From Mastigocoleus testarum BC008 (lineage in GTDB: Bacteria; Cyanobacteriota; Cyanobacteriia; Cyanobacteriales; Nostocaceae): a stretch of DNA of 64,000 bases. A program made the position numbers and the translations under genes. The stretch's first letter is position 1, and each line of letters starts with the position of its first letter. Of this stretch, positions 46,624 to 57,300 are shown piece after piece. Below the pieces are notes generated by a model. It saw only the letters and a list, made by a program, of their open reading frames with translations. It had not been told where the DNA came from and searched no databases. Where the stretch lies: the NCBI RefSeq assembly GCF_001456025.1, contig NZ_LMTZ01000108.1, positions 36,844-100,843 on the forward strand, in the 5' to 3' direction.

Positions 46624-48297
46624 GTGACTGTTGAATTTTGGACGATTTTATTTGTTGCAATTTCCTTTTTGCTGTACCTCTACATTGGATGGAGATCGCG
46701 GGTTAAAGACAGTAAAGGTTTTTTTGTCGCTGGACAAGGGGTACCAGCAATTGCAAATGGTGCAGCAACAGCAGCTGACTGGATGTCCGCAGCTTCGTTT
46801 ATTTCCATGGCGGGGCTAATTTCTTTTTTAGGTTACGACGGTTCGATTTACTTAATGGGTTGGACTGGAGGCTATGTACTATTAGCACTGTTGCTTGCTC
46901 CCTACTTGCGCAAATTTGGTAAATATACAGTTCCAGACTTTGTTGGCGATCGCTATTATTCTCAAGTTGCTCGTTTAGTCGCCGTTGTGGCGGCTATTTT
47001 TGTTTCTCTTACCTATATTGCTGGACAAATGCAAGGGGTAGGAATTGTTTTAAGCCGCTTCTTACAAGTTGATATTACCAGGGGTGTAGTTATCGGTATG
47101 GTAATTGTCGGCTTTTTCTCAATTTTGGGTGGGATGAAAGGTATTACTTGGACGCAAGTTGCCCAATATTTTGTTTTAATTGTTGCTTATTTGATCCCAG
47201 CATTTGCAATCTCTTGGAAACTTACCGGAAACCCCATCCCCCAACTGGGATTTACTTTTAGTAATATTGCTCAAGACCTCAATGGTATTCACGAAAGCCT
47301 TGGTTTTGGTGCTTACACTAGTCCTTTCACCAACAAATCTATGTTGGATGTTTTGTTTATCACTATTGCTTTAATGGTGGGAACGGCAGGTTTGCCCCAT
47401 GTAATAGTCAGGTTTTACACGGTTCCTGATGCTCGTTCGGCACGCTATTCAGCAGCATGGGCGTTATTATTTATTGCCATTCTTTATACTACTGCCCCAG
47501 CTCTTTCAATGTTTGCCCGCTACAACTTAATTGATTCTTTGAATAACCGTACCATTGAAGAGGTACGCAAACTAGACTGGGTAAACAAATGGGAAAACGT
47601 CGAATTACTCAAATTTGAGGATAAAAATGGCGATGGACGTCTTCAATTCACCCCAGACAAACAAACAAACGAACTTGATGTTCACCGAGATATTATTGTA
47701 CTTTCTACTCCTGAGGTCGCTCAATTACCTCCCTGGGTCGTAGCTCTGGTTGCAGCAGGAGGTCTAGCTGCAGCATTATCCACAGCATCGGGTTTACTCT
47801 TAGTGATTTCTAGTTCTATCGCCCATGATGTTTATTATCGGATGATAAATCCAGGTGCTTCGGAAGCTAAACGTTTGCTTGTAGGTAGAATCACGATTGG
47901 ACTATCCTTAATTGTGGCTGGGTACTTTGGGATCAATCCTCCTGGCTTTGTGGCTCAAGTTGTTGCTTTTGCTTTTGGTTTAGCTGCAGCTAGTTTCTTC
48001 CCAGTAATAGTGTTGGGAATTTTTGATAAGCGTACCAACAAAGAAGGTGCGATCGCTGGAATGCTTGCAGGTTTAATTTTCACTGCAACTTATATTATTG
48101 GTGTTAAATTTGGCGGTATGTCACCTTGGTTTTTCGGAGTTTCAGCCGAAGGTATAGGTACGGTTGGTATGGTAATTAACTTGCTTGTAACTGTGGTTGT
48201 TTCCCGTTTCACTCCAGAACCACCAGCAGAAATTCAGGCTTTAGTTGAAGATATACGCACTCCTAGCACAAATATAGAGGATTTACCAGTGAGTTAA
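46624..48297 (+). CDS. Sodium:solute symporter (acetate/monocarboxylate permease-like)
   Basis: A 557-residue membrane protein with about 13 hydrophobic segments, of the sodium:solute symporter family and the DUF4212-linked subgroup related to ActP. Signatures are DWMSAASFISMAG near residue 60, GGMKGITWTQVAQY near 180, and AGGLAAALSTASGLLL near 380. A loop at about 310-355 contains DKNGDGRLQF, resembling a calcium-binding loop. GTG 46624 follows GGAGATAAGGA, a good ribosome binding site. Probable substrate is acetate or a short carboxylate, inferred from the family only. Confidence 0.85.
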   Translation: MTVEFWTILFVAISFLLYLYIGWRSRVKDSKGFFVAGQGVPAIANGAATAADWMSAASFISMAGLISFLGYDGSIYLMGWTGGYVLLALLLAPYLRKFGKYTVPDFVGDRYYSQVARLVAVVAAIFVSLTYIAGQMQGVGIVLSRFLQVDITRGVVIGMVIVGFFSILGGMKGITWTQVAQYFVLIVAYLIPAFAISWKLTGNPIPQLGFTFSNIAQDLNGIHESLGFGAYTSPFTNKSMLDVLFITIALMVGTAGLPHVIVRFYTVPDARSARYSAAWALLFIAILYTTAPALSMFARYNLIDSLNNRTIEEVRKLDWVNKWENVELLKFEDKNGDGRLQFTPDKQTNELDVHRDIIVLSTPEVAQLPPWVVALVAAGGLAAALSTASGLLLVISSSIAHDVYYRMINPGASEAKRLLVGRITIGLSLIVAGYFGINPPGFVAQVVAFAFGLAAASFFPVIVLGIFDKRTNKEGAIAGMLAGLIFTATYIIGVKFGGMSPWFFGVSAEGIGTVGMVINLLVTVVVSRFTPEPPAEIQALVEDIRTPSTNIEDLPVS

Positions 48298-48329
48298 ATT
48301 TAAATTAACATTACATACATAAATATATT

Positions 48330-48353
48330 AGAGGCGTTCAATCGAACGCCTCT
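48330..48353 (+). terminator. Palindromic terminator candidate after the symporter
   Basis: AGAGGCGTTC-aatc-GAACGCCTCT is a perfect 10-bp stem with a 4-base loop, 33 bp after the stop at 48297. No T-run follows, but the stem is strong. The GNCGTT core is a variant of the other palindromes in this window. Confidence 0.55.
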
Positions 48354-48531
48354 AGCTATAGAAATTTTAATAATGATTTCAATAAACTAAAATTTTCTCT
48401 GATATGCATATTCATTAATCATTCATTTCCAGTACGCTAGTACCATGTGTCCATTCTTGTTGCTCAAACCAATGCTGTTTGTTTTTCAGCATTTATGGTA
48501 AGAGCAAGCTAAAATCTGTTGATTTTGATTT

Positions 48532-48907
48532 GAGACTTTGAGACTTGGAGGCTTTGATCGTTCAAGATTTCAAAAGTTTGAGAATTTTAGAATTGGAGAA
48601 ATTGAGAAGTTGACAGTTTGAAAAAGTTAGACTTTGGGAAATTAAGACTTTGAGAAATTGAGACTTTGAGAATTTTAGACTTTGAGAAATTGAGAAGTTG
48701 ACAGTTTGAAAATTTTAGAATTTGAGAATTTTAGACTTTGAGAAATTGAGAAGTTGACAGTTTGAAAATTTTAGAATTTGAGAATTTTAGACTTTGAGAA
48801 ATTGAGAAGTTGACAGTTTGAGAATTTTAGACTTTAAGAAATTTAGACTTTGAGAAATTGAGACTTTGAGAAGTTGAAAGCTTAAAAAATTGAGAAGTTG
48901 ACAATTA
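48532..48907. repeat. Octanucleotide tandem array, about 47 units
   Basis: An uninterrupted run of 8-bp units with consensus GAGAMWTT: GAGACTTT, GAGAAATT, GAGAAGTT, GACAGTTT, GAAAATTT, TAGAATTT and TAGACTTT. The 376 bp divide exactly into 47 units, and blocks of seven to eight units recur as a higher-order repeat of about 56-64 bp. It lies between the symporter and a small membrane protein gene. No long open frame uses it, and no unique spacers exist, so it is not CRISPR. The period of eight differs from the heptamer STRRs elsewhere. Confidence 0.88.
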
Positions 48908-48936
48908 GGATTTAATTCTGTTCTTGTTTGTCATTA

Positions 48937-49170
48937 TTAACGACAAGATTCAAACAGGATTGCAATTCCCATCAGTAAGAGAATTGTAATTCCCAAACGC
49001 CAGAACAAGTTTATCAAGAACCAAAATATTGGAACGGAAGTGAGCGGAACACTAAAGCCTGCAGCAATTACATAGGAAATTGCAAAACCAACACTTCCAA
49101 GAAGGAAATATTTGAGAAATCTGGAAGTCCATATGAAAAAAAAGCTATGTTCGCTAGTGCTAGTTTTCAT
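48937..49170 (-). CDS. Small membrane protein, unknown
   Basis: A 77-residue protein with two predicted membrane helices (about 17-38 and 46-72) and a polar N-terminus MKTSTSEHS. ATG 49170. No motif. It ends 30 bp from the octamer array. Function is unknown. Confidence 0.55.
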   Translation of the reverse strand: MKTSTSEHSFFFIWTSRFLKYFLLGSVGFAISYVIAAGFSVPLTSVPIFWFLINLFWRLGITILLLMGIAILFESCR

Positions 49171-49633
49171 GATTCTATTTCAAGATAGATGAGTATTCGA
49201 TAGACCCTGAGTTTCTAATTAAAATCGCGATAATTTCCTGTATTAAGCTGAATTATTACTCTTATCGCAGAATTTAAGAGACAGGAGTCAGAAGTTAGAA
49301 TTCTGAATTGTGCGCGGTAGCGCACCGCTTCTTTATGCAGTTATACCAAATCCGATTTTTAAAACCCCTTTCTTTATATCTTTTGGGATTTTCTCCCACA
49401 CTTCCCACACTTCCCTCTCTGATTCTGAAAAGGGATAATTAACCCGGACTTAGTATTACTCATAGGGGAAACCCCCAAAACTGCGCTGCATCATTTTGCT
49501 AACAGAAGCCAGAAAATAGGAATGAATGCTCTTTAAACCTGAATTTTAGCTCTTTAGGTTTACTTTACTTACTTAGATTAGCTAGAACTCGAAGCGGTTT
49601 AAATTAAGGCTACTTAAATCAAGTTTACTGACT
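49171..49633. other. Intergenic region with repeat fragments
   Basis: Contains a short GGAGTCA-like fragment (about 49282-49300), a GTGCGCGGTAGCGCAC hairpin near 49311, and a segment at 49362-49455 with CTCCCACACTTCCCACACTTCC. That segment resembles 60594-60690 in both words and order. No coding frame was seen. Confidence 0.45.
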
Positions 49634-49891
49634 CTAAGAAATTGATTGTAGTTCTTGAATCGCGGGTTGCATTTCGCGTTGCGGTTCGGTTATTTGAGAA
49701 TGATTATTCACTAATAATATTATGCAACTAATCAACGCTCCCAATAGTAAAAAAGTATTAAGTCTATACTTGCGGAAAGAGTAATCTTGTCCACATTTCA
49801 CACACACTTGTCTGTAAGCATCTAAAGGATCTGCCATAAATGGACAATAACCCCGATCGCATTCACGATTATCGCAATTTGGTGAATTCAT
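49634..49891 (-). CDS. Small Cys-rich single-pass membrane protein
   Basis: An 85-residue protein from ATG 49891, which has GAGG eight bases upstream; a TTG at 49909 would add six residues. The N-terminus has a cysteine pattern CDNRECDRGYC followed by CVKCG, which could bind zinc. Then comes one membrane helix (about 48-67) and a short Gln-rich tail. It is probably anchored with the Cys part in the cytoplasm. No recognised family or function. Confidence 0.6.
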   Translation of the reverse strand: MNSPNCDNRECDRGYCPFMADPLDAYRQVCVKCGQDYSFRKYRLNTFLLLGALISCIILLVNNHSQITEPQREMQPAIQELQSIS

Positions 49892-50271
49892 CGCTCCAGC
49901 CTCTTTCAAATTTGAATAAGGTTCTTGTAGCTTGAACCATTCATATATTTAATAGTGACAGACAAAAATTACTTGTTCGGTTCATTTTTTGGCTCATTTC
50001 TTGGGCTCAGTTATCATTGATGCGATTTTTACGATCCCCAGAGCCATTTTGGTATAATATTTTTTTATACTAGTTTGTTATATTTTTTTACGTTTTACTG
50101 CTTAGATCTCATTTTTGGTATAAATTCACCTTTTCACGACAAATTTTCCTTTACCGTCCGTAAAAGCACGACATAATTTTCTTTAAAAAATTAAAGAAAA
50201 AGATGATTTATGACCTACTAGTAACTGCTCAAATGTAACATAAAAATAGTGTGTTATTCAACAAGTTCAGT

Positions 50272-52566
50272 ATGGCTGATTCTGTGAAAGCATCTACACA
50301 GGGTTTAGAAACCGTTGATCTAGCTAGACGTAGAAAGGGGTGGAATAAATTAGCTAAAATTTGGTACGAAACTGCATTGACTTCAAAGGCAACTTTAAAA
50401 CGATTTTGGGCTAGAGAAGCCATTAATCGCGAAACTTTTATTAGAATCTGCCAAACAGCAGGACTCATAAGTTGGGAAGATATTGTCGAACGTTATCAAA
50501 CTCCAAAAATCCCCTTAGACCCAGATTTTGTCGGTCGTGAAGACGCAATTGCTCACCTTAACGTTTTAGTTAATCAAGGAGCAAAAATCATTGTTATTCA
50601 AGGTGAAGGGGGTATTGGAAAAACGAAGCTAGCACGCAGGTACTTCAAAACTCACGGCTTTGATTTTTTAGTATTATGGATGCCTACAGAACCCCATCAC
50701 ATTATTTCTGTAGAAAGCTTACTAGAAGAATGGTTGCGGAGGGATTTTCATGAAGAACCAGGACGGGAATTGTGGATAAACTTACAAAGACTCAAGCGCA
50801 AGCTCCAAAACGGAGAGAAAAAAATTTGTATTCTGATTGATAACCTCGAGTCAGCTTTAGACAAACATGGAAGGTTAATTAAATCTCGACGTTCTTATTT
50901 TTATTTATTGCAAACATTAGCAGACCCTAGTGTCAACTCACTAACCTTGATTACTAGTCGAGAACGTCTATGCGAGTCTGGAATCGATGTAAACTCATAC
51001 ACTCTCAAAGGTTTAGATAGTCAAGCTTGGAAGCAATTCTTCTCTAGTCGCAAAATTAATAGTGACTCTCCAGCATTGAGTGAAATGTGCAAAGCTTATG
51101 GTGGTAACGCCAAAGCAATGAAAATCATTAGCGGTGCTGTCATAACTGATTTTGAGAAAAATATTGATGCTTACTGGAATTCGACAAAGGACGATTTATT
51201 GATTGAGCAGGAATTAGAAAACTTAGTTGTTAGTCAGTTTAACCGCTTAGAAAAAATCGATCCCGAAGCATATCGTCTGTTGTATCGCTTGGGTTGTTAC
51301 CGCTATCAAGATGAAGATGTACCTTTTGTTAACATTGAAGGACTTTTGTGTTTGTTATGGGATGTTCCTCTCTCAAAGCGTCGTAGAGTAGTAAATCGTC
51401 TTTGTGACAGGTCTTTAGTAGAATGCCGTAAAGGAAGACATTGGTTACACCCAGTAATTCTTGCAGAAGCTATTACCAGGTTGCAAACTAGCAGTGACTG
51501 GGAAATAGCTCATCGACGAGCTGCAACTTACTGGACTAACAGTGTAGTCACCATTAAACATACAGCTGATGCTCTCAAAGCTTTGCAAGCTTACCATCAC
51601 TACGTAACAATCGCAGACTTTGAACGAGCTGCTGATGTCATTATCAAACCCAGGATCAATCAATGGGGAATCCAAGAATCCTTAGCAAGGTCATTTTATA
51701 AACGTGGATTACTCGAACAACTGAAAACAGCAGTTGTTAATATAATAAATAAACTCGATCCTGGTTATCGTAGCGCCAGACTTTATCGTACTTTAGGTAA
51801 AATTAGTTTTTTTTCAGGTAATCTCGATCTCGTAATCAAATATTGCGAAAAATCCCAACAGCTACTTAAAAACTACTTACAAAGTACCTCAAACGTTAGC
51901 ACTGATACTTTGAATAAACTACAACTCATAGAAGTCAACTGTTTATCAACTATTGGATTGAGTCAGATTGGTTTGTGGGAATTAGAAGCAGCCGAAAAAA
52001 CCTTACTGCGGGTAGTTAAAATAGCCAAACAAGATGATTACGAAAAATACGCGCCTTCAGCTTTGTTTTATTTAGCATACTTAAATTCACATCAGGGAAA
52101 TTGGCGCAAAGCTTATGATATTGCTAATTATCTTTACAAGCGCTTACCAGAGGAAGGAATTCCTTCATGGGGTAGAGAATATAAGCTATATTATTTATCC
52201 CTAACGTACAAAAGTTTGGGAGAAACTGAAACATCCTTCAAGCTTCTTGAGCGGATTATATTATATAGTGATAATCCCTATACTCAAGCAAAAAGTAAAG
52301 CTAAATGTGGTTTAGCACAGTTATATCGGGATAGAAAAGACTATTTCAAAGCGCTAGAGTTTCACGAAAAAGCTATTAATGCCTTCGCTGAAATTGGCGC
52401 TAGATATGATTTAGCAGAAGCTTACTTTCAACGAGCATTAACTTACAAACAAATTGGGGCGATCGCCAAAAGTCGAGATGATTTTAATAAAGCAATTAAC
52501 CTGTTTAAAAAAATGCGAGCTATCAAGCAAGTTGAAAAAATTAAATTAACAATGGGAAATCTTTAA
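50272..52566 (+). CDS. HTH-NB-ARC-TPR STAND protein
   Basis: A STAND NTPase of about 764 residues. The N-terminal 70 residues (VKASTQGLETVDLARRRKGW, then TSKATLKRFWAREAINRETF, ICQTAGLISWEDI) are an HTH-like domain matching that of the protein at 40426-41718. The NB-ARC-type ATPase (about 85-330) has FVGRED, Walker A GEGGIGKTK and ILIDNLES as Walker B. A winged-helix region and a set of TPR-like helices fill the remainder (about 430-760, for example LFYLAYLNSHQGNWRKAYDI and AYFQRALTYKQIGAIAKSRD). ATG 50272 matches the HTH start; a GTG at 50251 would add seven residues. Expected mode: TPR sensor and ATPase switch regulate the HTH. No effector enzyme is fused. Confidence 0.85.
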   Translation: MADSVKASTQGLETVDLARRRKGWNKLAKIWYETALTSKATLKRFWAREAINRETFIRICQTAGLISWEDIVERYQTPKIPLDPDFVGREDAIAHLNVLVNQGAKIIVIQGEGGIGKTKLARRYFKTHGFDFLVLWMPTEPHHIISVESLLEEWLRRDFHEEPGRELWINLQRLKRKLQNGEKKICILIDNLESALDKHGRLIKSRRSYFYLLQTLADPSVNSLTLITSRERLCESGIDVNSYTLKGLDSQAWKQFFSSRKINSDSPALSEMCKAYGGNAKAMKIISGAVITDFEKNIDAYWNSTKDDLLIEQELENLVVSQFNRLEKIDPEAYRLLYRLGCYRYQDEDVPFVNIEGLLCLLWDVPLSKRRRVVNRLCDRSLVECRKGRHWLHPVILAEAITRLQTSSDWEIAHRRAATYWTNSVVTIKHTADALKALQAYHHYVTIADFERAADVIIKPRINQWGIQESLARSFYKRGLLEQLKTAVVNIINKLDPGYRSARLYRTLGKISFFSGNLDLVIKYCEKSQQLLKNYLQSTSNVSTDTLNKLQLIEVNCLSTIGLSQIGLWELEAAEKTLLRVVKIAKQDDYEKYAPSALFYLAYLNSHQGNWRKAYDIANYLYKRLPEEGIPSWGREYKLYYLSLTYKSLGETETSFKLLERIILYSDNPYTQAKSKAKCGLAQLYRDRKDYFKALEFHEKAINAFAEIGARYDLAEAYFQRALTYKQIGAIAKSRDDFNKAINLFKKMRAIKQVEKIKLTMGNL

Positions 52567-52819
52567 AAATAGAATTCTCAAGATATAACTCTCAATGTCG
52601 AGTTCTCAAGAGAAAGTACTGGGGATAAATTTCTAAAGACAAATAGGGGAGCGGGAACTAGAAACAAAGGATTGGGGACTAAAAACTAAGAGCTGGGAAT
52701 GGGTGAAATACGTATATTAAATTTTAAAATTAAAATATTATACCTAAAACCCAAGTTTTAATACTTAGTTTATCAAACCTATTCCTAATCCCTATACCTT
52801 AGTAGGAGAAGAAGAAAAC

Positions 52820-53461
52820 ATGAAAAATTCTTCAATAACTTCCGAAGAATTCTCTTTAGAAAAATGGATGCGCAATCCTCTTGAGGAAATACAAAATTTA
52901 GATAATTTAGATCGTTCAGATAACTTCAATCAATTAAATGAAATTAATTCGGAGCAACTTGAGGAAGGATTCGAAGAAGAACTAGATCCTACTCAGGTAG
53001 TACATCAAGAATTTGTTGATTCTAAGGTTATAACCCTTAAACAGCGCCGTATTCAAGGAAATATTTACTATCACTGGCGAAACTTTAATGATTCCCATCA
53101 ACAACGCGGACAAGTATATACAGATGTACCATGTATTGCTGACGGTGAAGAATGGCAGCCATCTATAGCTTACCTAACGCCGCAATTATTAAAACATTAT
53201 GGCGAACCAGATATATTTCCCCAAAGTTTTCCGTTGATCGCTGAGATTGTTTCCCTTACAGATTTAGCAGAGGAAGTAATTGCTAAAGCTCAAATGTACT
53301 TGCACAGTGGTTCTGAGGAAGTATGGTTAATCTTCCCAGAAAATCGGTGGATTATTGTCACCACATCATCTCAACAGCTAGTTTTTACTTCTGGTGAAAT
53401 TATCTACACTCAACGAGTACTTCGAGGTTTCACTGCAGCAGTAGATGATTTATTGGTTTGA
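52820..53461 (+). CDS. Uma2-family (DUF820) protein
   Basis: A 213-residue protein of the Uma2 family, which has a PD-(D/E)XK nuclease-like fold. The first 70 residues are an acidic, probably disordered extension. The core runs from LKQRRIQGNIYYHWRNF. The motif usually written as P-D reads WQPSIAY, and the Glu strand is PLIAEIVSL. The AKAQMYLHSGSEEVWLIFP segment is typical, but its usual final Asp is absent. Loss of the first Asp may mean no nuclease activity. Uma2 genes are numerous in cyanobacteria and their function is unclear. A heptamer array starts two bases after the stop. Confidence 0.8.
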   Translation: MKNSSITSEEFSLEKWMRNPLEEIQNLDNLDRSDNFNQLNEINSEQLEEGFEEELDPTQVVHQEFVDSKVITLKQRRIQGNIYYHWRNFNDSHQQRGQVYTDVPCIADGEEWQPSIAYLTPQLLKHYGEPDIFPQSFPLIAEIVSLTDLAEEVIAKAQMYLHSGSEEVWLIFPENRWIIVTTSSQQLVFTSGEIIYTQRVLRGFTAAVDDLLV

Positions 53462-53462
53462 A

Positions 53463-53645
<183 letters not shown>

Positions 53646-53646
53646 C

Positions 53647-53674
53647 GTAGAGACGTAGCATGCTACGTCTCTAC
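53647..53674. repeat. Perfect 28-base palindrome
   Basis: GTAGAGACGTAGC is followed by its reverse complement, with the AT centre giving a perfect palindrome immediately after the heptamer array. Same type as 43451-43478 and 31652-31671. Confidence 0.7.
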
Positions 53675-53749
53675 AGGAGTGATAAATCAGAATTGAGTAG
53701 TTGTAAATCTGTAAAATCAAGGGTTCGAGTCAGTTACTTCATAAAAATT

Positions 53750-53790
53750 AAAAAAAAACCCCCACTTCTACGTTTAATGTAGATGTGGGG
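53750..53790 (-). terminator. Strong terminator facing the minus strand (possibly bidirectional)
   Basis: On the minus strand, CCCCACATCTAC pairs with GTAGAAGTGGGG (one mismatch), followed by nine T (53758-53750). In the plus direction an alternative outer pairing AAAAACCCCC/GGGGGTTTTT also ends in T's. No minus-strand protein gene lies upstream within 500 bp, so this either terminates the Uma2 transcript or marks the end of an unannotated minus-strand RNA. Confidence 0.6.
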
Positions 53791-54299
53791 AGGGAAGGGG
53801 GTTTTTGTTTTTCGTTTGACTTGATATAACTTTAAAGCACCGATAGTGACAATCTTGTGACAAAAATCTGAAAAAAAGAAGATTTTTGTAAAAAACCCAA
53901 AATCTTTTCTCATTTTACGGTTCAATGTGCTTAATTTAAGCTTGATGAGCGATCGTTGGACCCATACAAATATTTTTGGAGTTGAGTTATATTACATTGC
54001 GCTCCATTATTCTAAAGCGATGATATAAGGCGTACTCAACTTGTAAGTATTGCAAAACGTACTCTTTACAATACATAGTTTTTTCCCCGGACCCGGTCTT
54101 TAACGCCACAAATTTAAGATCCACAATTAAAGATTTATATTAATTACACATCTTTTCAGGAAAAGAAGAGATATGTTCCAGGTATTGGCAACGATCGTAG
54201 AATTAATGTACGAGCACTTGCAGGAAGTTTGATTCCTTCGTATCTAGAACGAATTAATCTTATTTCTGCTTGTAACAACTTCGAGAAATCCATTCGAGG
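53791..54299. other. Intergenic region upstream of the multi-PAS kinase
   Basis: About 510 bp, A/T rich. No credible coding frame. It includes the presumed promoter of the kinase gene, and a partial match to tRNA-like T-arm sequence just upstream (53719-53735) was examined and rejected. Confidence 0.4.
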
Positions 54300-54305
54300 A
54301 TGTCG

Positions 54306-57300
54306 ATGCTTACCACAGTAGCGAACTTATTTCTGTTCATTTGCACTTTGCTTTATTTTGCACTCAAAATAAAACGAAGTGCAACTGCATTGAATTTGCA
54401 ACCCACACAAGAAAGCGACGCGCCAAATGATCGGGTTTTTCAAGAAACAGAGATTAGCGTAGCTGATTTACATCAATTTTTTAGTAAGTATTTAGGTGAA
54501 ACTAGCGATGCGATCGCTGTAATAGATACTGAATATAAGTTTATCGCTGCAAATTCTAGAATGCAGCAAGACTTTGAGCAACTTTTTGCTAGAAAACATC
54601 AGTTGGGAGTAAACGTACTTGATTTGCTTGCTCACATTCCCAAACGACAAAACTTAGCTGCTACGTACTGGGGTCGCGCGCTCAGTGGTGAGAGCTTCAG
54701 TATTACAGAAGAATTCATCGCGACCAATTCTAAGAAACGTTACTATGAAATGAAATTTAGTCCGATAAGAGATAAAGCTAATAATGTTAATGCGGCTTTA
54801 ATGATAGCGCGAGAAATTACAGAATCTGTCGACGTGCAAATGAGACTTCGTGACAATGAAGCTAAATTATTAGCCGCTCAAAAAGTTGCTCGCGTGGGGA
54901 CTTGGGAATTTGACGTAGCAACTTATAAAAGTACTCTATCGGAAGAAATTTATCGGATTTGTGGTCTCGAACCTAATGAATCGGAAATAAGTTATGTTGA
55001 ACTATTATTTTTGATTCATCCCCAAGATTGCTTCCGAGTTAAAGAATTAATCGAACGAGCAATATTCAACGGTATCTATGAAGAAATAGAATTACGGGTT
55101 AGACGTCCTGATGGTTCAATCAGACATGTGCTTTCTCGAGGGGAAGTAATAAAGGACGAGCGTGGTGAAGTAGTAAAAATCTTCAGTGCTAACGTTGATA
55201 TTACTGAGCGCAAGCAAACCGAAGAAGCTCTCCTTTGCGCTCAAGATGAATTGGAAATGCAGGTACAGCAAAGAACAGCACAGTTACGGCATACAAATGA
55301 AGTGTTGCGCACGGAAATTAGAGAACGTAACTTATCAGAAAAAGCTCTCCGCGAGAGCGAAGCCCGCTTTCGCCATATCTTTGAATCCAACATGATTGGT
55401 ATCGGAATGTGGTCGGGTGAAAAAATCATAGATGGTAATTCCGCCCTATGTAAACTTTTAGGATATGAACCTGAAGAATTCCATTCTGGATTAATTAGTT
55501 GGCGCGAAATTACCCCAACAGAATACCGAGAAGCAGATAATCGCAGTATCGCCGAAGTAAAAGCTAATGGCTTTCTGAATTCATTTGAAAAAGAATATTT
55601 CCGTAAAGATGGTAGTCGTGTTTCCGTAGTAATTGGTGGTTGTTCTATTGGAGATAATAGTTCTCGTGGTTTTTTCTTTGTGTTAGATAATACTTGGCGG
55701 AAGCAAGCAGAAGTAGAATTAAGAGAAAGTGAGGAAAGATTTCGCGCCACTTTTGAGCAAGCTGCAGTGGGTATTGCTCACATTGCATCCGATGGAAGAT
55801 GGTTACGAGCCAACCAGAAAATTTGCGAAATTATCGGCTATAGTCGCGCCGAACTTCTATCAAAAACTTTTCAGGATGTTACCTATCCCGACGATCTCAA
55901 AGCTGACTTGGAATGCTTTCAGCAAACCTTAAGAGGTGAAATACCCTCATACTCAATTGAAAAGCGTTATATCCGCCAATATGGAGGGGTCGTTTGGGGA
56001 AATTTAACTGTTTCTCTGGTTAGGAACGCAATAGGTGAACCTAAATACTTTATTTCTGTGCTAGAAGACATTACTTCACGCAAGCAATTAGAAGCAGCAT
56101 TACGCAAATCCATACAACGTTTGCGAAATTTACATGAATTGGATCGAGGAGTGATAAAACAACAAAAACCAAATGAAATTGCGGCTATTGCGATTCATAA
56201 ACTTGGACAGATATTACCTTGTGCTCGCGTAACTATTAATACATTCGATATCAAAGCTCAGACCGCAAAAATACTAATGACTAAAGGAACTGGCGAACAC
56301 ATCGCCGGTACGGGTTATGAAATAGAACTGCAGGCACTTTCAAATATTATTCAGAAATTGCAGCAAGATGAAAATGATTATGTAACGGGTAACCTTTCCA
56401 TGATACCCGCTTCATCCCAGATTCAGAATTTACGTTCGGAAGGACTATATAATTTTCTCAGCTTTCCTTTGCGAATTGGAGATGATTTGCTAGGTACTCT
56501 AAACTTGTGGCTAGATGACTCTCAAGTTTTAACCCACGAAGAATTAGATATTGCTTGTGAAGTTTGCGACCAAGTTGCGATCGCAGTATATCAGGCTCGT
56601 CTCTATCAAGAAATACAGCATTATACTAAGAAACTAGAACAGCGAGTAGCCGAACGCACTGCGCAATTAGAGGAAGTTAATCAAGAGTTAGAAGCTTTTA
56701 CTTACACAGTTTCTCACGATCTCAGAGCGCCCTTACGAGCATTGGAAGGTTTTGCAACAGCAATCTTAGAAGATTATGCAGAGAACCTCGATGATTTGGG
56801 TATTGAATATGCTCAAAGATTAGTCGATTCCGCTAGGCAAATGGATAAACTTATTCAAGACTTGCTAGCCTATAGTCGTTTGAGTCGAGCTGATTTGCAT
56901 TTGGGTCCTACTAGACTATCACAAATAGTTGCACAAGCAGTCGATTCACTAGAAGCAGAAATTGAAGAAAAACAAGCACAAATTACTGTCTGCAAAGCAT
57001 TAGGAGAAGTTTACGGCAGTAGTATAGTTTTAACCCAAGTAATCAGTAATTTGATCTCTAACGCCATTAAATTTGTTGCTCCCCACAAGCAACCTGCGAT
57101 CCGAATCTGGAGCGAAGAACGCAATAATAAAGTCCGTCTCTGGGTAGAAGATAAAGGTATCGGAATTAGCAAACGTCATCAAGAACAAATATTCCATGTT
57201 TTTGAACGCTTACATGGTAGTGAAACTTATCCTGGGACGGGAATAGGTTTAGCGATTGTTAGTAAAGGTATGGAAAGACTTGGCGGTTGTGCTGGTGTAG

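Noticed and set aside
48532..48907. Octamer array considered as a CRISPR array
   Set aside because: Units are 8 bp with no spacers, and no cas gene is in the window.
53719..53735. GGGTTCGAGTC, tRNA T-arm-like sequence
   Set aside because: The flanking bases do not form a 5-bp T stem, and no acceptor, anticodon or D arm is present upstream.
53734..53925. 63-residue minus-strand frame over the terminator
   Set aside because: It would translate through the hairpin and T-run, and its composition is extremely Phe/Lys rich. A non-coding explanation fits better.
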